Shown: one piece after another, positions 1 through 9,501 of the stretch
How the letters are laid out: every line of letters starts with the position of its first letter
How positions within the stretch are numbered: the first letter of the stretch is position 1
From: Candidatus Methylobacter favarea
Lineage (GTDB): Bacteria; Pseudomonadota; Gammaproteobacteria; Methylococcales; Methylomonadaceae
DNA: 37,830 bases
Assembly (NCBI RefSeq): GCF_902806695.1
Contig: NZ_CADCXN010000067.1
Coordinates: forward strand, 1 to 37,830
Direction: 5' to 3'
The notes under the pieces: generated by a model
The model's input: only the letters and a program-made list of their open reading frames with translations
Database searches by the model: none
What the model was told of the DNA's origin: nothing
Position numbers and translations under genes: made by a program

Positions 1-1
1 T

Positions 2-94
2 GAACTGAAAACGCGAATCCTAAAAGGGATCGGCGAGTTTAATGCGTCACCTGCCGTATTCCGCTGGAATAAATTCGACCTTGGGGTGGCTTAA
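2..94 (+). CDS. 3' end of an unidentified gene (partial)
   Basis: The first 93 bases are open in one forward frame and end at a TAA. They encode about 30 residues rich in aromatic and charged residues, ending in FDLGVA. The beginning lies outside the window, so neither length nor family can be judged and I do not recognise the fragment. It is offered only because the frame is open from the left edge and the next gene follows on the same strand about 80 bases later. Confidence 0.3.
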   Translation, partial: ELKTRILKGIGEFNASPAVFRWNKFDLGVA

Positions 95-175
95 TGTGTA
101 ATTGTTTTATTGGAACTCACTACTAGTAGCCGACCTCACTAAAAATTCATAGAACTTAAGCTAATAATTTCCTTA

Positions 176-1474
176 ATGTTTTCATATTTTTCGCTAGCTG
201 AACAATTGCTTTTGGCCGTTAATAAACTCGGCTTTGACAAACCCACGCCCGTGCAAATACAGGCAATTCCCTTGGCTATGGAGCATAAGGATCTGCTGGT
301 CAGCGCCGAAACCGGCAGCGGCAAAACTGCCGCATTTTTGTTGCCTACACTGCACCGCTTGATCACTTTGCCGTCCACCAAATTTGGTACGCGAGCATTA
401 ATACTGGCGCCTACGCGGGAATTGGCCAGGCAGACGTTTACGCAGTGCCGGAAATTAGCAGAATTTACCAGCCTGAAAGTGGGTTTGGTTACAGGAGGGG
501 ATGACTTCAAGCATCAGCAGGGCATGATCCGGAGAAACGCGGAAATCATTATTTCAACGCCGGGCCGTTTGCTGGAACTGATAGAACAGGAGTCGCTGGA
601 TTTTAGTCATCTGGACGTATTGATTCTGGATGAAGCTGACCGTATGCTGGATATGGGCTTCAGCGAAGCCGTGCTGGCTATTGCCGGGCGTTGCAATAGC
701 CAAAGGCAAACCCTGCTGTTTTCCGCCACACTGACGCATTACGGCGTCATCAAAATAGCCGACAGGATACTGAAAAATCACAAAGTTGTTGCATTAAACA
801 CTCTGTATGACGGACACAGCAATATTGAGCAACAAATTGTACTGGCTGACGATAATGAGCATAAGCAAAAGTTGCTAGCCTGGCTGTTGCTGAATGAAAC
901 TTACAATAAAGCGTTAGTTTTTACCAATACCCGGATTAAAGCAAATGAGCTTCAGGGGCCTCTGCGCGGGCAAAAACTTCGGGTCGGCGTTCTGCATGGG
1001 GAAATGGATCAAAAGGATCGTAACCGGATGATGGAATTGTTCCGTGCAGGCGAGGTTAACATTATGATTGCTACAGACCTTGCTGCCCGGGGTCTGGATG
1101 TCAAAGGAATTAATCTCGTCATCAACTTTGATATACCGAGAAACGGAATCGATTATATTCACCGTATTGGCCGAACGGGCCGGATTGATGAATTAGGACT
1201 AACTATTGCTTTGGTTAAGGCTACCGAATGGAATTTAATGGCCGGTATCGAGCGCTTTTTGAAACAGAAATTTAAACGCCGCAATATAAAGGATTTGCAA
1301 GGTAAATATAAAGGCCCTAAAAAGCTTAAGGCATCCGGGAAAGCCGCCGGCATTAAAAAGAAAATAGAACCCAAAAAAGCGGTTGCCGGCAAAGTCAAAA
1401 TACGTCATAGAGACCAAAAAAATATTGGTAAACGACGCGTACCCGGCACTAAGCCAGCCTCTACCGAAAATTAA
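176..1474 (+). CDS. DEAD-box ATP-dependent RNA helicase (RhlE/SrmB-like)
   Basis: A 432-residue superfamily 2 RNA helicase, probably remodelling structured RNA during ribosome assembly or mRNA turnover. All diagnostic motifs appear in order: Q motif around residues 20-32 (KPTPVQIQAIP), motif I AETGSGKT (44-51), PTRELARQ, TPGRL, DEAD in DEADRMLD, SAT, then in the second RecA domain TDLAARGLD and HRIGRTGR. The last roughly 65 residues are a lysine/arginine-rich low-complexity tail, typical of an RNA-binding extension. The start is the ATG giving a standard N-terminus just ahead of the Q motif, although no strong ribosome binding site precedes it. The subfamily (RhlE, SrmB or RhlB type) cannot be fixed by eye. 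The gene is convergent with the response regulator at 1493. Confidence 0.93.
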   Translation: MFSYFSLAEQLLLAVNKLGFDKPTPVQIQAIPLAMEHKDLLVSAETGSGKTAAFLLPTLHRLITLPSTKFGTRALILAPTRELARQTFTQCRKLAEFTSLKVGLVTGGDDFKHQQGMIRRNAEIIISTPGRLLELIEQESLDFSHLDVLILDEADRMLDMGFSEAVLAIAGRCNSQRQTLLFSATLTHYGVIKIADRILKNHKVVALNTLYDGHSNIEQQIVLADDNEHKQKLLAWLLLNETYNKALVFTNTRIKANELQGPLRGQKLRVGVLHGEMDQKDRNRMMELFRAGEVNIMIATDLAARGLDVKGINLVINFDIPRNGIDYIHRIGRTGRIDELGLTIALVKATEWNLMAGIERFLKQKFKRRNIKDLQGKYKGPKKLKASGKAAGIKKKIEPKKAVAGKVKIRHRDQKNIGKRRVPGTKPASTEN

Positions 1475-1492
1475 TAGCGCTTATATTTCAAC

Positions 1493-1882
1493 CTAACTGA
1501 GCTTGCTTACCACCTGTTTTACCAGGTTATCAGGTTTGTAAGGTTTGATAATGTAAGAAGTTATACCAGCCTGAATAGCTTCTTTTACTTTTCCTCCTTC
1601 GGATGAAGACGTTAACATTATCCAGGGCGGGGCGCTCAGTTTAGGGTCTTCCCTGACTGCCTTAAATAATTCCAGGCCGCTCATGCCAGGCATATTCCAA
1701 TCGCAAATTACTACATTAATTTTTATTTTTCGCATTAATAACAATGCTTCAGATCCATCCGGCGCATCGAATACATGAGTAAAGCCGGCTTCTCTAAGAA
1801 TGGCTTTGGTTAAAGTACGCAGTGAAGCTGCATCATCAATAATGAGAATTTTTTTCTGTAATAATTCCGGTGAAATTTCCAT
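1493..1882 (-). CDS. Single-domain response regulator (CheY-like receiver)
   Basis: A 129-residue stand-alone phosphoreceiver domain with no output domain, so it must act by protein-protein contact or as a phosphorelay intermediate. The acidic pair is D16-D17, the phosphoacceptor is D61 in the CDWNMPGMSG segment, the switch threonine is T91 and the conserved lysine is K113 in IIKPY. Length is that of CheY. No histidine kinase or chemotaxis gene is in the window, so the partner is unknown. A GGAACAA stretch lies just before the ATG. The gene is convergent with the helicase gene, with only about 18 bases between the two stop codons. Confidence 0.93.
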   Translation of the reverse strand: MEISPELLQKKILIIDDAASLRTLTKAILREAGFTHVFDAPDGSEALLLMRKIKINVVICDWNMPGMSGLELFKAVREDPKLSAPPWIMLTSSSEGGKVKEAIQAGITSYIIKPYKPDNLVKQVVSKLS

Positions 1883-1973
1883 TTTGTTCCAAATTCTACT
1901 TTCTATATTTTCATGGATGTGTATTTGAGGATATTTTTAAGAGTCAGATAGAGTGGGTATGATCGTCCTGGGT

Positions 1974-2186
1974 TTATTTGCTAAAAAAATTTATAATCAA
2001 GGTCAAAATAACGCTGACTATAATCATAGATGTGATAGGTACAAACACAAATGTTTTTTTACCTTCAATCCGGATATCACCGGGCAACTTGCCAAACCAG
2101 TTGATTAGCCAGGGTGCATAAATAACAGCAATCCCTATAATCAGTAAAACGACGCCAGCTATTATCAATAATTTTCCGATTGTCAT
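1974..2186 (-). CDS. DUF2905 family small membrane protein
   Basis: A 70-residue protein with two predicted membrane helices (about residues 5-27 and 50-68) joined by a short loop containing WFGKLPGDIRIEGK, the hallmark of DUF2905. Both termini are short, so it is little more than a helical hairpin in the inner membrane. The family is widespread and has no assigned function. A GGAGATTG ribosome binding site precedes the ATG. It lies about 90 bases upstream of the response regulator on the same strand and could share a transcript with it, but nothing links the functions. Confidence 0.85.
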   Translation of the reverse strand: MTIGKLLIIAGVVLLIIGIAVIYAPWLINWFGKLPGDIRIEGKKTFVFVPITSMIIVSVILTLIINFFSK

Positions 2187-2352
2187 GGTTCAATCTCCTG
2201 TTTGAAATAAATTTGTCGGTCCTTACCCAAGGATTAAAGATAACATGCGGTCATAAGAAAATTCTGCCCGGCTAAAATGGCTCAGCTGTCGGCACATTTA
2301 ATAACCCGCAAAACATCCGGTTCTCTACCAGGGGCTTATCGAACTCCATTAC

Positions 2353-3975
2353 ATGTTAAGAATTACTGAACTAAAACTTCCCCTTGATCATCCGGAAAGC
2401 ATGATCAAGACTGCCATATTAAACCGGCTGGGCATCAGCGCAGAAGAGCTCATTACTTATACAATATTCCGGCAAGGCCATGATGCGCGCAAGCGGGATG
2501 CCATCAGCCTGATCTATACCCTGGATATCGAGACAACAAATGAGCAGGGGATTTTAACTCGTTTTAAAGATGACCCGCATATCTCGTTAACGCCGGATGC
2601 CACTTACCATTTTGTAGCTCGGGCGCCAAAATATCTTGCAATGCGGCCTATTGTCATCGGTACCGGCCCTTGCGGACTATTTGCCGGCTTAATTCTGGCG
2701 CAGATGGGTTTTCGCCCGATTATCCTGGAACGAGGTAAAGCAGTGCGTGAACGCACCAAAGATACTTTCGGGCTCTGGCGAAAGGGAATCTTTAATCCTG
2801 AATCCAATGTCCAGTTTGGCGAGGGCGGCGCCGGAACTTTTTCGGATGGCAAGCTGCATACCGGGATCAAGGATCCCCATCATTACGGACGCAAGGTTCT
2901 CACTGAATTCGTAAAAGCCGGAGCACCCCCTGAAATACTCCATGTCAGCAAGCCCCATATCGGGACTTTTAAGCTGGTAAGCATGGTGGAACAGATGCGC
3001 GCTACTATCGAGTCGTTAGGCGGAGAAATCCGCTTCAAAAGCCGGGTAGATAAATTAGATATCGATAAAGGACAGGTACGAGGCGTGCTGCTTGCCAGCG
3101 GTGAGTTTATTCCTGGCAATCACACTGTGCTGGCCGTTGGCCATAGTGCGCGCGATACCTTCAAAATGCTCTATGAGCAAGGCGTTTATATTGAAGCCAA
3201 GCCATTTTCGATCGGATTTCGCATAGAGCATCCGCAGTCTCTTATCGACACCTGCCGTTTCGGCGCTCATGCCGGGCATCCTGTACTGGGCGCCGCCGAT
3301 TACAAGCTGGTCCATCATTGCCGAAATGGCCGCTCAGTCTACAGCTTCTGTATGTGCCCCGGCGGTACGGTGGTAGCGGCCACCTCCGAGACCGGACTTG
3401 TAGTTACCAATGGCATGAGCCAATACTCCCGTAATGAACGCAATGCCAACAGCGGTATTGTTGTGGGCATCACCCCCGATGATTATCCGGGCCATCCGTT
3501 AGCAGGCATCGACTTTCAACGTCGGCTGGAAGCTAATGCCTTTAAACTGGGAGGGGAAAACTATGCAGCGCCAGCACAACTGGTCGGGGATTTTCTCTTA
3601 AAGCGCCCTTCTTCGGTGCTTGGCAAGGTATATCCTTCCTATACCCCAGGGGTTCGTTTAGTTGATTTAAGCTCCGCTTTGCCAAGTTATGCCATCGCCG
3701 CAATATGCGAAGCCATTCCGGCATTTGATAAAAAAATACCGGGATTTGCCAGGGCGGATGCTGTTTTGACCGGTGTTGAAACGCGCACATCCTCACCTGT
3801 TCGCATCAAACGCAATGAGTATTATCAAAGCGTGAATGTTAAAGGGCTGTATCCTGCAGGTGAGGGCGCAGGTTATGCCGGCGGCATTCTTTCGGCAGCC
3901 GTGGACGGAATTAAGGTAGCCGAAGCCGTGGCGTTGAATATGCTCAGCAGTTCGGACAAAAATCTTGCAGATTAA
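2353..3975 (+). CDS. FAD-dependent dehydrogenase (COG2509-type NAD(P)/FAD oxidoreductase)
   Basis: A 540-residue flavoprotein. After an N-terminal domain of about 95 residues comes a Rossmann dinucleotide motif, VIGTGPCGLFAG (about 101-112), with the acidic/basic end ILERGK typical of FAD binding. This is followed by the family-specific stretch NVQFGEGGAGTFSDGKL and, near the C-terminus, the glycine-rich GLYPAGEGAGYAGGI that closes the FAD site. This arrangement defines the 'uncharacterized FAD-dependent dehydrogenase' group, whose substrate is unknown. It stands alone between divergent or convergent neighbours, so context offers no substrate hint. The ATG at 2353 gives the usual family N-terminus. 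Confidence 0.88.
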   Translation: MLRITELKLPLDHPESMIKTAILNRLGISAEELITYTIFRQGHDARKRDAISLIYTLDIETTNEQGILTRFKDDPHISLTPDATYHFVARAPKYLAMRPIVIGTGPCGLFAGLILAQMGFRPIILERGKAVRERTKDTFGLWRKGIFNPESNVQFGEGGAGTFSDGKLHTGIKDPHHYGRKVLTEFVKAGAPPEILHVSKPHIGTFKLVSMVEQMRATIESLGGEIRFKSRVDKLDIDKGQVRGVLLASGEFIPGNHTVLAVGHSARDTFKMLYEQGVYIEAKPFSIGFRIEHPQSLIDTCRFGAHAGHPVLGAADYKLVHHCRNGRSVYSFCMCPGGTVVAATSETGLVVTNGMSQYSRNERNANSGIVVGITPDDYPGHPLAGIDFQRRLEANAFKLGGENYAAPAQLVGDFLLKRPSSVLGKVYPSYTPGVRLVDLSSALPSYAIAAICEAIPAFDKKIPGFARADAVLTGVETRTSSPVRIKRNEYYQSVNVKGLYPAGEGAGYAGGILSAAVDGIKVAEAVALNMLSSSDKNLAD

Positions 3976-4036
3976 TCTTCATTCAGGATCAGATCGAAGC
4001 ATACGGCTTTTATAATCCGGTCAGGCTGAACCGGCT

Positions 4037-4411
4037 TTATTTTGGATTTATACGGGATGTATTCAAGCGCTTGGTGGTATTGAATACATACGAGGCCACG
4101 ATGCCATTCCGGTCAAATCTGACCACCAGATCTTCCGTACTGCTATCGCTAAACAGGCTGTAATGATAATCAGCGTAAGTCCAGGTTGTCAGCTCATTTT
4201 CTATGCCGGTTCTCCAGGGAGAACCAAAAGTATTATAGATATCATTTTGCGTGGTTTCGCCTATGCGGATAGTTGAAACCTTATCAGCAGGAAATTCCCG
4301 GCCGACAGAAGCGCATCCGGAAAATACCAATGTTATCAGCAAGATTAAACCATAAAAAGTTTTACGCTGTAACCCAGCACTGGCTACTGAATAAAGAACA
4401 TTATATTTCAT
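4037..4411 (-). CDS. Small lipoprotein with SmpA/BamE-like fold (putative)
   Basis: A 124-residue putative outer- or inner-membrane lipoprotein. A hydrophobic stretch (about residues 20-31) ends in the lipobox FSGC with the lipidated cysteine at C33. The mature part contains IRIGETTQNDIYNTFGSPWRT, which resembles the 'xG.t..dv...fG.P' element of the SmpA/OmlA/BamE family, followed by a short beta-rich segment. AAGGATG lies about 10 bases upstream of the ATG. The basic n-region is rather long, so a later start is possible. It is divergent from cysD. The exact role is unknown; it is too diverged for me to call it BamE. Confidence 0.8.
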   Translation of the reverse strand: MKYNVLYSVASAGLQRKTFYGLILLITLVFSGCASVGREFPADKVSTIRIGETTQNDIYNTFGSPWRTGIENELTTWTYADYHYSLFSDSSTEDLVVRFDRNGIVASYVFNTTKRLNTSRINPK

Positions 4412-4605
4412 ATACTTGTCATCCTTTTAAAAATAATATTGTAATATGAATGTGTTTCTGGGCCGTTTAAATAAAAATGTAGCTTCTGTTCCATAACTCA
4501 AATTAAAACAATCAAAAATAAAAGGCAAATCTGGCATTTAAAATCTGTTCAAATTAGAATGTTGGGTCAACCAGGCAAAACAATTACTCTATCTCACGGA
4601 CTTTA

Positions 4606-5514
4606 ATGATTGACTATAAACTGACCCATCTTAAACAACTGGAAGCTGAAAGCGTTCATATTATCCGTGAGGTTGCCGCCGAGTTTGAACGGCCGGTGAT
4701 GTTGTACTCGATCGGCAAAGATTCAGCAGTTATGCTCCATCTGACCATGAAGGCTTTTTTCCCAGGCAAACCGCCTTTTCCTCTGCTGCATGTGGATACC
4801 ACCTGGAAATTCAAGGAGATGATAGAGTTTCGTGACAATATGATTAAAAAACTGGGTCTTGAGTTACTGGTGCATATTAATGAGGACGGCGTTGATCAGG
4901 GTATTGGCCCGTTTACCCATGGCAGTAAAAAACACACTGACATAATGAAAACCGAAGGCCTCATACAAGCATTGAATAAATATCACTTTGATGCAGCTTT
5001 TGGCGGAGCAAGACGGGATGAAGAAAAATCACGGGCTAAAGAGCGGGTTTATTCCTTCCGGGATAAAAATCACCGTTGGGATCCCAAGAACCAGCGTCCT
5101 GAATTATGGAATATCTTTAACGGTAAAATAGACAAGGGCGAAAGCATCCGGGTATTTCCGCTGTCCAACTGGACTGAACTTGATATCTGGCAATATATTC
5201 ATCTGGAAAACATTCCCATCGTGCCGCTGTATTTTGCCAAGGAACGCCCGGTCGTCAACAAAGACGGCATGTTGATAATGGTTGACGATGAACGCATGCC
5301 TATTGGCCCTGATGATAAAGTTGAAGTGAAAAAGGTTCGTTTCCGCACCCTGGGCTGTTATCCGCTGACAGGCGCAGTGGAATCAACTGCGACCACTCTG
5401 CCTGAGATCATTCAGGAAATGCTGCTGACCACTACCTCCGAACGCCAGGGGCGATTGATCGACCATGACCAGTCAGGCTCCATGGAGCAGAAAAAGCGCG
5501 AAGGCTACTTCTAA
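4606..5514 (+). CDS. cysD: Sulfate adenylyltransferase subunit 2
   Basis: CysD (302 residues) is the catalytic small subunit of ATP sulfurylase. With CysN it makes adenosine 5'-phosphosulfate from ATP and sulfate in the cytoplasm. It belongs to the PP-loop ATPases; the loop is [12 protein letters not shown] near residue 36. Further family landmarks are [29 protein letters not shown] and [12 protein letters not shown]. Its length equals that of E. coli CysD. The ATG at 4606 matches the usual start ([13 protein letters not shown]). cysN follows, its likely ATG lying 43 bases after the cysD stop, so the two are almost certainly one operon. No cysH, cysI or cysC is visible in the window. Confidence 0.97.
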   Translation: MIDYKLTHLKQLEAESVHIIREVAAEFERPVMLYSIGKDSAVMLHLTMKAFFPGKPPFPLLHVDTTWKFKEMIEFRDNMIKKLGLELLVHINEDGVDQGIGPFTHGSKKHTDIMKTEGLIQALNKYHFDAAFGGARRDEEKSRAKERVYSFRDKNHRWDPKNQRPELWNIFNGKIDKGESIRVFPLSNWTELDIWQYIHLENIPIVPLYFAKERPVVNKDGMLIMVDDERMPIGPDDKVEVKKVRFRTLGCYPLTGAVESTATTLPEIIQEMLLTTTSERQGRLIDHDQSGSMEQKKREGYF

Positions 5515-5557
5515 CAACGGCCTGTCACCGCACCTCAACAGGAATTTAAAACCACCC

Positions 5558-7186
5558 ATGTCCCATCAATCCGAGTTAATCAGTACCGATATAAACGCTT
5601 ATCTAGCGCAACACGAACGCAAGGAACTCGTGCGTTTTTTAACCTGCGGCAACGTAGACGACGGTAAAAGCACATTAATTGGCCGTTTGCTGCATGATTC
5701 CAAAATGATTTATGAAGATCAACTGGCAGCTGTTCAGGCTGACAGTGTTAAATCAGGCACCACCGGCGCCGGCAAGATCGATCTGGCCTTATTAGTAGAC
5801 GGTTTGCAGGCCGAGCGCGAACAGGGCATTACGATTGATGTCGCCTACCGGTATTTTTCCACGGCTGCACGTAAATTTATTATTGCGGATACGCCGGGAC
5901 ATGAGCAATACACGCGCAACATGGCCACCGGTGCTTCAACCTGTGATCTGGCCGTCATTCTGATTGATGCCCGCTACGGCGTGCAGACCCAGACCAAGCG
6001 CCACAGCTTTATCGCCTCGTTGCTGGGCATCAAGCATATTATTGTGGCAATCAATAAAATGGATCTGGTTGACTATAGTGAAGCTGTTTTCAATGCCATC
6101 AAGCAGGTGTATCTGAACTTTACCGAAGCGCTTGATCTGTACGATATCTGCTTTATTCCCCTCTCGGCTCTGGATGGCGATAACGTCGTTAACCGAAGCG
6201 GGAACATGCCGTGGTTTACCGGCATGCCGTTAATGGAAGCGCTCAATAGCATTGTCATTGCCAATGATCGTAACTTTAGTGATGCCCGCTTTCCGGTTCA
6301 GTATGTTAACCGTCCGAATCTGGATTTCCGTGGCTTTTGCGGCACCGTGGCGTCCGGCATATTTCGCAAAGGCGATGCTATCACCGTCTTGCCCTCAGGA
6401 AATAGCAGCAGGATCAAATCCATCATCACTGATGACGGTGAACTTGATGAGGCTTTTCCGCCGATGGCGGTAACTTTAACAATGGTCGATGAAATCGATA
6501 TAAGCCGTGGCGATATGATTATCGGCACAGAAAGCGCACCTGCAACCGTATCGGATAAATTTATAGCCAATATTATCTGGATGGCTGAGAAGGCCTTGAT
6601 ACCGGGGCGTCAATATATTTTGAAGCTGGCAACGCGCAGTGTTCCCGGCTCTATTTCCATGATCCATCATCGGATTGATGTCAATACGCTGGAACACCAT
6701 GATGCCAATGAATTGCAACTGAATGAAATTGGTTCATGCACAGTTTCAGTCAATGCGCCGGTAGTATTCGATCCTTACAAAACAAGCAAGGGCACGGGTT
6801 CATTCATCATTATTGATCGCCTGACTAACGGCACGGTAGGCGCAGGTATGATTACCGGCCTTACCGATGAGGAAATTCAGCAACCTGTGAATGCAAAAGA
6901 TCGGGCGGCAAGATATGGGCAAACAGCTACAGCCATTTTATTAACCGGTCCAACCGGTAAGGAAACGGCTTATAAGCTGGAAAAAAAATTATTTGATAAC
7001 GGCCATGCGACTACTGTCCTGGAAGACCTTGATGCGGCTTCGCTTATCCATGCAATTAAAAATGCCGGCTTGATTTGTCTTTGTGTAAATAGTAATCCTG
7101 ATTTGGCAGATATTAATTTTGATACAAGCCAATACTCTGTTGATAGTATTTATAGCGACTTGAAAGAGCGTAAGATTATCTATTGA
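5558..7186 (+). CDS. cysN: Sulfate adenylyltransferase subunit 1, with degenerate APS-kinase-like tail
   Basis: CysN is the regulatory GTPase of ATP sulfurylase; GTP hydrolysis drives APS synthesis by CysD. G-protein motifs are clear: P-loop GNVDDGKS (31-38), [11 protein letters not shown], and NKMDLVD. The frame is open from 5465 inside cysD, but the ATG at 5558 gives the normal N-terminus and has AGGA about 15 bases upstream. At 542 residues it is about 70 longer than E. coli CysN (475). From about residue 451 the extra part (ARYGQ..., [19 protein letters not shown], ending in LKERKIIY) looks like the beginning and end of a CysC domain, as found in NodQ-type CysNC fusions, with the middle missing and the P-loop broken (GPTGKET instead of GxSGxGKS). 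I infer that it cannot act as an APS kinase. Confidence 0.93.
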   Translation: MSHQSELISTDINAYLAQHERKELVRFLTCGNVDDGKSTLIGRLLHDSKMIYEDQLAAVQADSVKSGTTGAGKIDLALLVDGLQAEREQGITIDVAYRYFSTAARKFIIADTPGHEQYTRNMATGASTCDLAVILIDARYGVQTQTKRHSFIASLLGIKHIIVAINKMDLVDYSEAVFNAIKQVYLNFTEALDLYDICFIPLSALDGDNVVNRSGNMPWFTGMPLMEALNSIVIANDRNFSDARFPVQYVNRPNLDFRGFCGTVASGIFRKGDAITVLPSGNSSRIKSIITDDGELDEAFPPMAVTLTMVDEIDISRGDMIIGTESAPATVSDKFIANIIWMAEKALIPGRQYILKLATRSVPGSISMIHHRIDVNTLEHHDANELQLNEIGSCTVSVNAPVVFDPYKTSKGTGSFIIIDRLTNGTVGAGMITGLTDEEIQQPVNAKDRAARYGQTATAILLTGPTGKETAYKLEKKLFDNGHATTVLEDLDAASLIHAIKNAGLICLCVNSNPDLADINFDTSQYSVDSIYSDLKERKIIY

Positions 7187-7347
7187 TCAAATCGCCTTGC
7201 CTTGCCGGTTGGAGCGCTTGCAAAAAGCGAAGCGCCGTTGCTTTCGAGGGCGCGGATGGGGCGGGGCGCGGACATCTTCACAATCAAGGGCTTGATTGCC
7301 AACGGAAGCTTTCTTATTGCTTGGGATATAGCCTATCAGTCACAGCC
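7187..7347. other. Intergenic segment with GC-rich patch and inverted repeats
   Basis: This stretch lies between the convergent cysN and mnmA genes. It holds a small hairpin (CGCTT at 7215-7219 with AAGCG at 7225-7229), a GC-rich patch around 7248-7272, and a perfect inverted repeat, CAATCAAG-GG-CTTGATTG, at 7281-7298. There is no T-tract, so it is not a textbook terminator, though it may still end both transcripts. No gene is seen here. Confidence 0.5.
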
Positions 7348-8460
7348 TTAAATATGTTCAGTCTGGGCAGTACTACTCTTTCTAGACTCAATAATTCCGC
7401 CGCCCAAACATATCTCGTTATCGTAAAAAACGACCGATTGCCCTGGGGTAATGGCCCGTTGCGGCTGATCGAAAACAGCTTTACATTTATCATGGCCTAT
7501 AGGCTCTAACCAGCAATTCTGGTCGGATTGCCTATAGCGCGTCTTGGCCTTGCATCGTAACGTTTGGGTTAATGGCACATTACTGCACCAGTCTAATTGA
7601 CCGGCTTCCAGTATATTATGCAGCATCATCGGATGATCATGGCCTTGACCTACAATCAGAATATTATTTTCGATGTCTTTATCAAGTACATACCAAGGCT
7701 CATCCGGCGCATTTTTAACGCCTCCTATGCCCAAGCCCTGGCGTTGGCCCAATGTGTAGTACATAAGGCCCTGATGGGGAGCAATATATTGCCCTTCAAT
7801 CGTGCGCATTTCACCCGGTTGAGCCGGTAGAAAGCGCTGCAGAAATTCAGTGAACTTGCGCTCTCCAATGAAACAAATCCCGGTGCTGTCTTTTTTGTTA
7901 TGGTTTTTAAAGCCCGCCTTTCTGGCTATAGCCCGAATGTCCGGTTTATGCAGATGGCCAATCGGAAATAATGTCTGAGCCAGCTGTTTTGGCCCCAGCG
8001 TATAGAGAAAGTAGCTTTGTTCTTTATTCGGATCAAGGCCTTTCAGCAGGAAGAATTCGCCGTTTTTTTCACTTACGCGGGCATAATGGCCGGTAGCAAT
8101 GTAGTCTGCTCCAAGATCTTCAATGGCATAATTCAGGAAGGCCTTGAATTTAACATGCTTGTTACAGAGAATATCCGGATTGGGCGTCCGGCCTGCCTGA
8201 AATTCAGCCAGGAATACTTCAAATACTTCTTCCCAGTATTCGGCGGCAAAATTGACTGTTTTTAATTCGATGCCTAATTTGTCGCAGACTTGCTGTGCGT
8301 CTGCGAGGTCTTTCAGTGCAGTGCATTGGTCTGTGCCGTCATCTTCTTCCCAGTTCTTCATGAACAACCCGGTAATCTGATGGCCTTGTTCCAATAATAT
8401 TAATGCGGCTACTGACGAATCGACACCGCCGGACATGCCGACAATTATATTTTTACTCAT
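7348..8460 (-). CDS. mnmA: tRNA-specific 2-thiouridylase
   Basis: MnmA (370 residues) inserts sulfur at C2 of the wobble uridine in tRNA-Lys, -Glu and -Gln, using ATP and persulfide delivered by the Tus relay. The PP-loop is GMSGGVDSS (8-16). The two catalytic cysteines are C99 in [12 protein letters not shown] and C196 in [11 protein letters not shown], matching C102 and C199 of the E. coli enzyme. The ATG at 8460 (MSKNIIVG) is preferred over a TTG two codons upstream. The start overlaps the last 8 bases of nudJ (ATGAGTAA), indicating translational coupling in the same order as in E. coli. Confidence 0.97.
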   Translation of the reverse strand: MSKNIIVGMSGGVDSSVAALILLEQGHQITGLFMKNWEEDDGTDQCTALKDLADAQQVCDKLGIELKTVNFAAEYWEEVFEVFLAEFQAGRTPNPDILCNKHVKFKAFLNYAIEDLGADYIATGHYARVSEKNGEFFLLKGLDPNKEQSYFLYTLGPKQLAQTLFPIGHLHKPDIRAIARKAGFKNHNKKDSTGICFIGERKFTEFLQRFLPAQPGEMRTIEGQYIAPHQGLMYYTLGQRQGLGIGGVKNAPDEPWYVLDKDIENNILIVGQGHDHPMMLHNILEAGQLDWCSNVPLTQTLRCKAKTRYRQSDQNCWLEPIGHDKCKAVFDQPQRAITPGQSVVFYDNEICLGGGIIESRKSSTAQTEHI

Positions 8461-8914
8461 GATCAAGATCGAGAAATGATTTTAGTAAGGATAAAGGATG
8501 ACGGTGGCCGCTGAGATATTCATCAACCGTAAGAAGTACCAGAGGGCTGCGCAAGTGTTTTTTTTGAGCTTCTATTTCATCCCGGCTTAGCCAGTGTGTG
8601 CCAATAATGCCTTCATCCAGTTTCTGGTCAGGATTATGGGAATGGCAGCGACCCGAGAAACAGATTCTGATAAAACTGGGAAAATCAGGCTTTTTTCGCC
8701 AGAGTTGAATACAGATGATGTGTTCAGGTTCAAACTGCCAGGCAGTTTCTTCATAAACTTCCCGCTTGACTGCCGCGAACAGATCTTCATTTTCTTCCAG
8801 ATGCCCCGCGGGTTGATTAAATTTAAGCCCTGTGGAAGTTACTTCTTCCACCAGTAAGAAGCGAAGGTTTTGTTCAATAATTGCCGCGACTGTCACATGT
8901 GGTTTCCAAACCAT
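8453..8914 (-). CDS. nudJ: Nudix hydrolase NudJ-like (HMP-PP / nucleoside di- and triphosphate phosphatase)
   Basis: This 153-residue protein has exactly the length of E. coli NudJ and begins in the same way ([13 protein letters not shown]). The Nudix box starts at [10 protein letters not shown] and continues through KREVYEETA; the glutamates that bind Mg2+ are present. NQPAGHLE and the C-terminal LRSPLV segment also fit NudJ. The open frame reaches upstream to 9127, but the extra residues are unlike the family and the ATG at 8914 has GGAA 12 bases ahead, so I chose it. It overlaps mnmA by 8 bases. In E. coli NudJ hydrolyses thiamine precursors and nucleotides; the substrate here is inferred. 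Confidence 0.92.
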   Translation of the reverse strand: MVWKPHVTVAAIIEQNLRFLLVEEVTSTGLKFNQPAGHLEENEDLFAAVKREVYEETAWQFEPEHIICIQLWRKKPDFPSFIRICFSGRCHSHNPDQKLDEGIIGTHWLSRDEIEAQKKHLRSPLVLLTVDEYLSGHRHPLSLLKSFLDLDHE

Positions 8915-9165
8915 CAATAAATTCCGTCTTATAAAAATTAATATTTTACTGAATTTAGAGATACTATGTCTGTAAAGATTTGAACTTGGTAATTTTAAAA
9001 TACTCTGTAGAAATGGATTTGCCGCTTTATGAAAAATGGCTATAGCGGCTACTGTCAGAATCAGGATTCTTTGAGCATGATATATATTTGTTATGTAAAA
9101 AGGGTTGAAATCTCCTGCTATTGGCATTATGTTAAGCGCTAAAGATTTTTTATTAATTGGTTAAT

Positions 9166-9489
9166 ATGTCCGGTTTCGACCCCTTCAAAGATAATGATGA
9201 CGGCTTGGCTGTACAGGAAGCCAAGCCCAAGCTGAAAATGCCGCCTTTATATAAAGTTATCTTGTTAAATGATGATTTTACGCCTATGGATTTTGTGATT
9301 GAGATTTTGATGAATTTTTTTGCCATGCCAGAGGAAAAAGCGACCCAGGTGATGCTGCAAATACATACGCAAGGTGTTGGTGTATGCGGAACATATACAA
9401 AAGATGTTGCTGAAACCAAAGTATATATAGTCAATGAATATTCACGAGAGCATCACCATCCATTGTTGTGCTCGATGGAAGAGATGTAA
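9166..9489 (+). CDS. clpS: ATP-dependent Clp protease adaptor
   Basis: ClpS (107 residues) binds proteins carrying N-terminal Leu, Phe, Trp or Tyr and hands them to ClpA. The variable N-terminal tail is followed by the conserved core: LYKVILLNDDFTPMDFVIEIL, with N and D residues that contact the substrate alpha-amine, then ATQVMLQIHTQG (including the pocket histidine) and CGTYTKDVAETKV, ending in EHHHPLLCSMEE. The ATG at 9166 is chosen over a TTG three codons earlier. clpA begins 12 bases after the stop, so the two form an operon. Confidence 0.97.
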   Translation: MSGFDPFKDNDDGLAVQEAKPKLKMPPLYKVILLNDDFTPMDFVIEILMNFFAMPEEKATQVMLQIHTQGVGVCGTYTKDVAETKVYIVNEYSREHHHPLLCSMEEM

Positions 9490-9501
9490 GTTGGAGAGCT
9501 T

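Noticed and set aside
139-510. 123-codon reverse open frame
   Set aside because: Antisense to the DEAD-box helicase, with no family resemblance.
5465-5557. Longer CysN start inside cysD
   Set aside because: The 31 extra residues are cysD bases read out of frame and do not resemble CysN.
7183-7509. Forward open frame of 108 codons starting at the cysN stop
   Set aside because: Half lies in the GC-rich spacer and half antisense to mnmA; composition is not protein-like.
8915-9127. N-terminal extension of the nudJ frame by 71 residues
   Set aside because: NudJ starts exactly at the ATG at 8914; the extra part has no homology and no ribosome binding site.
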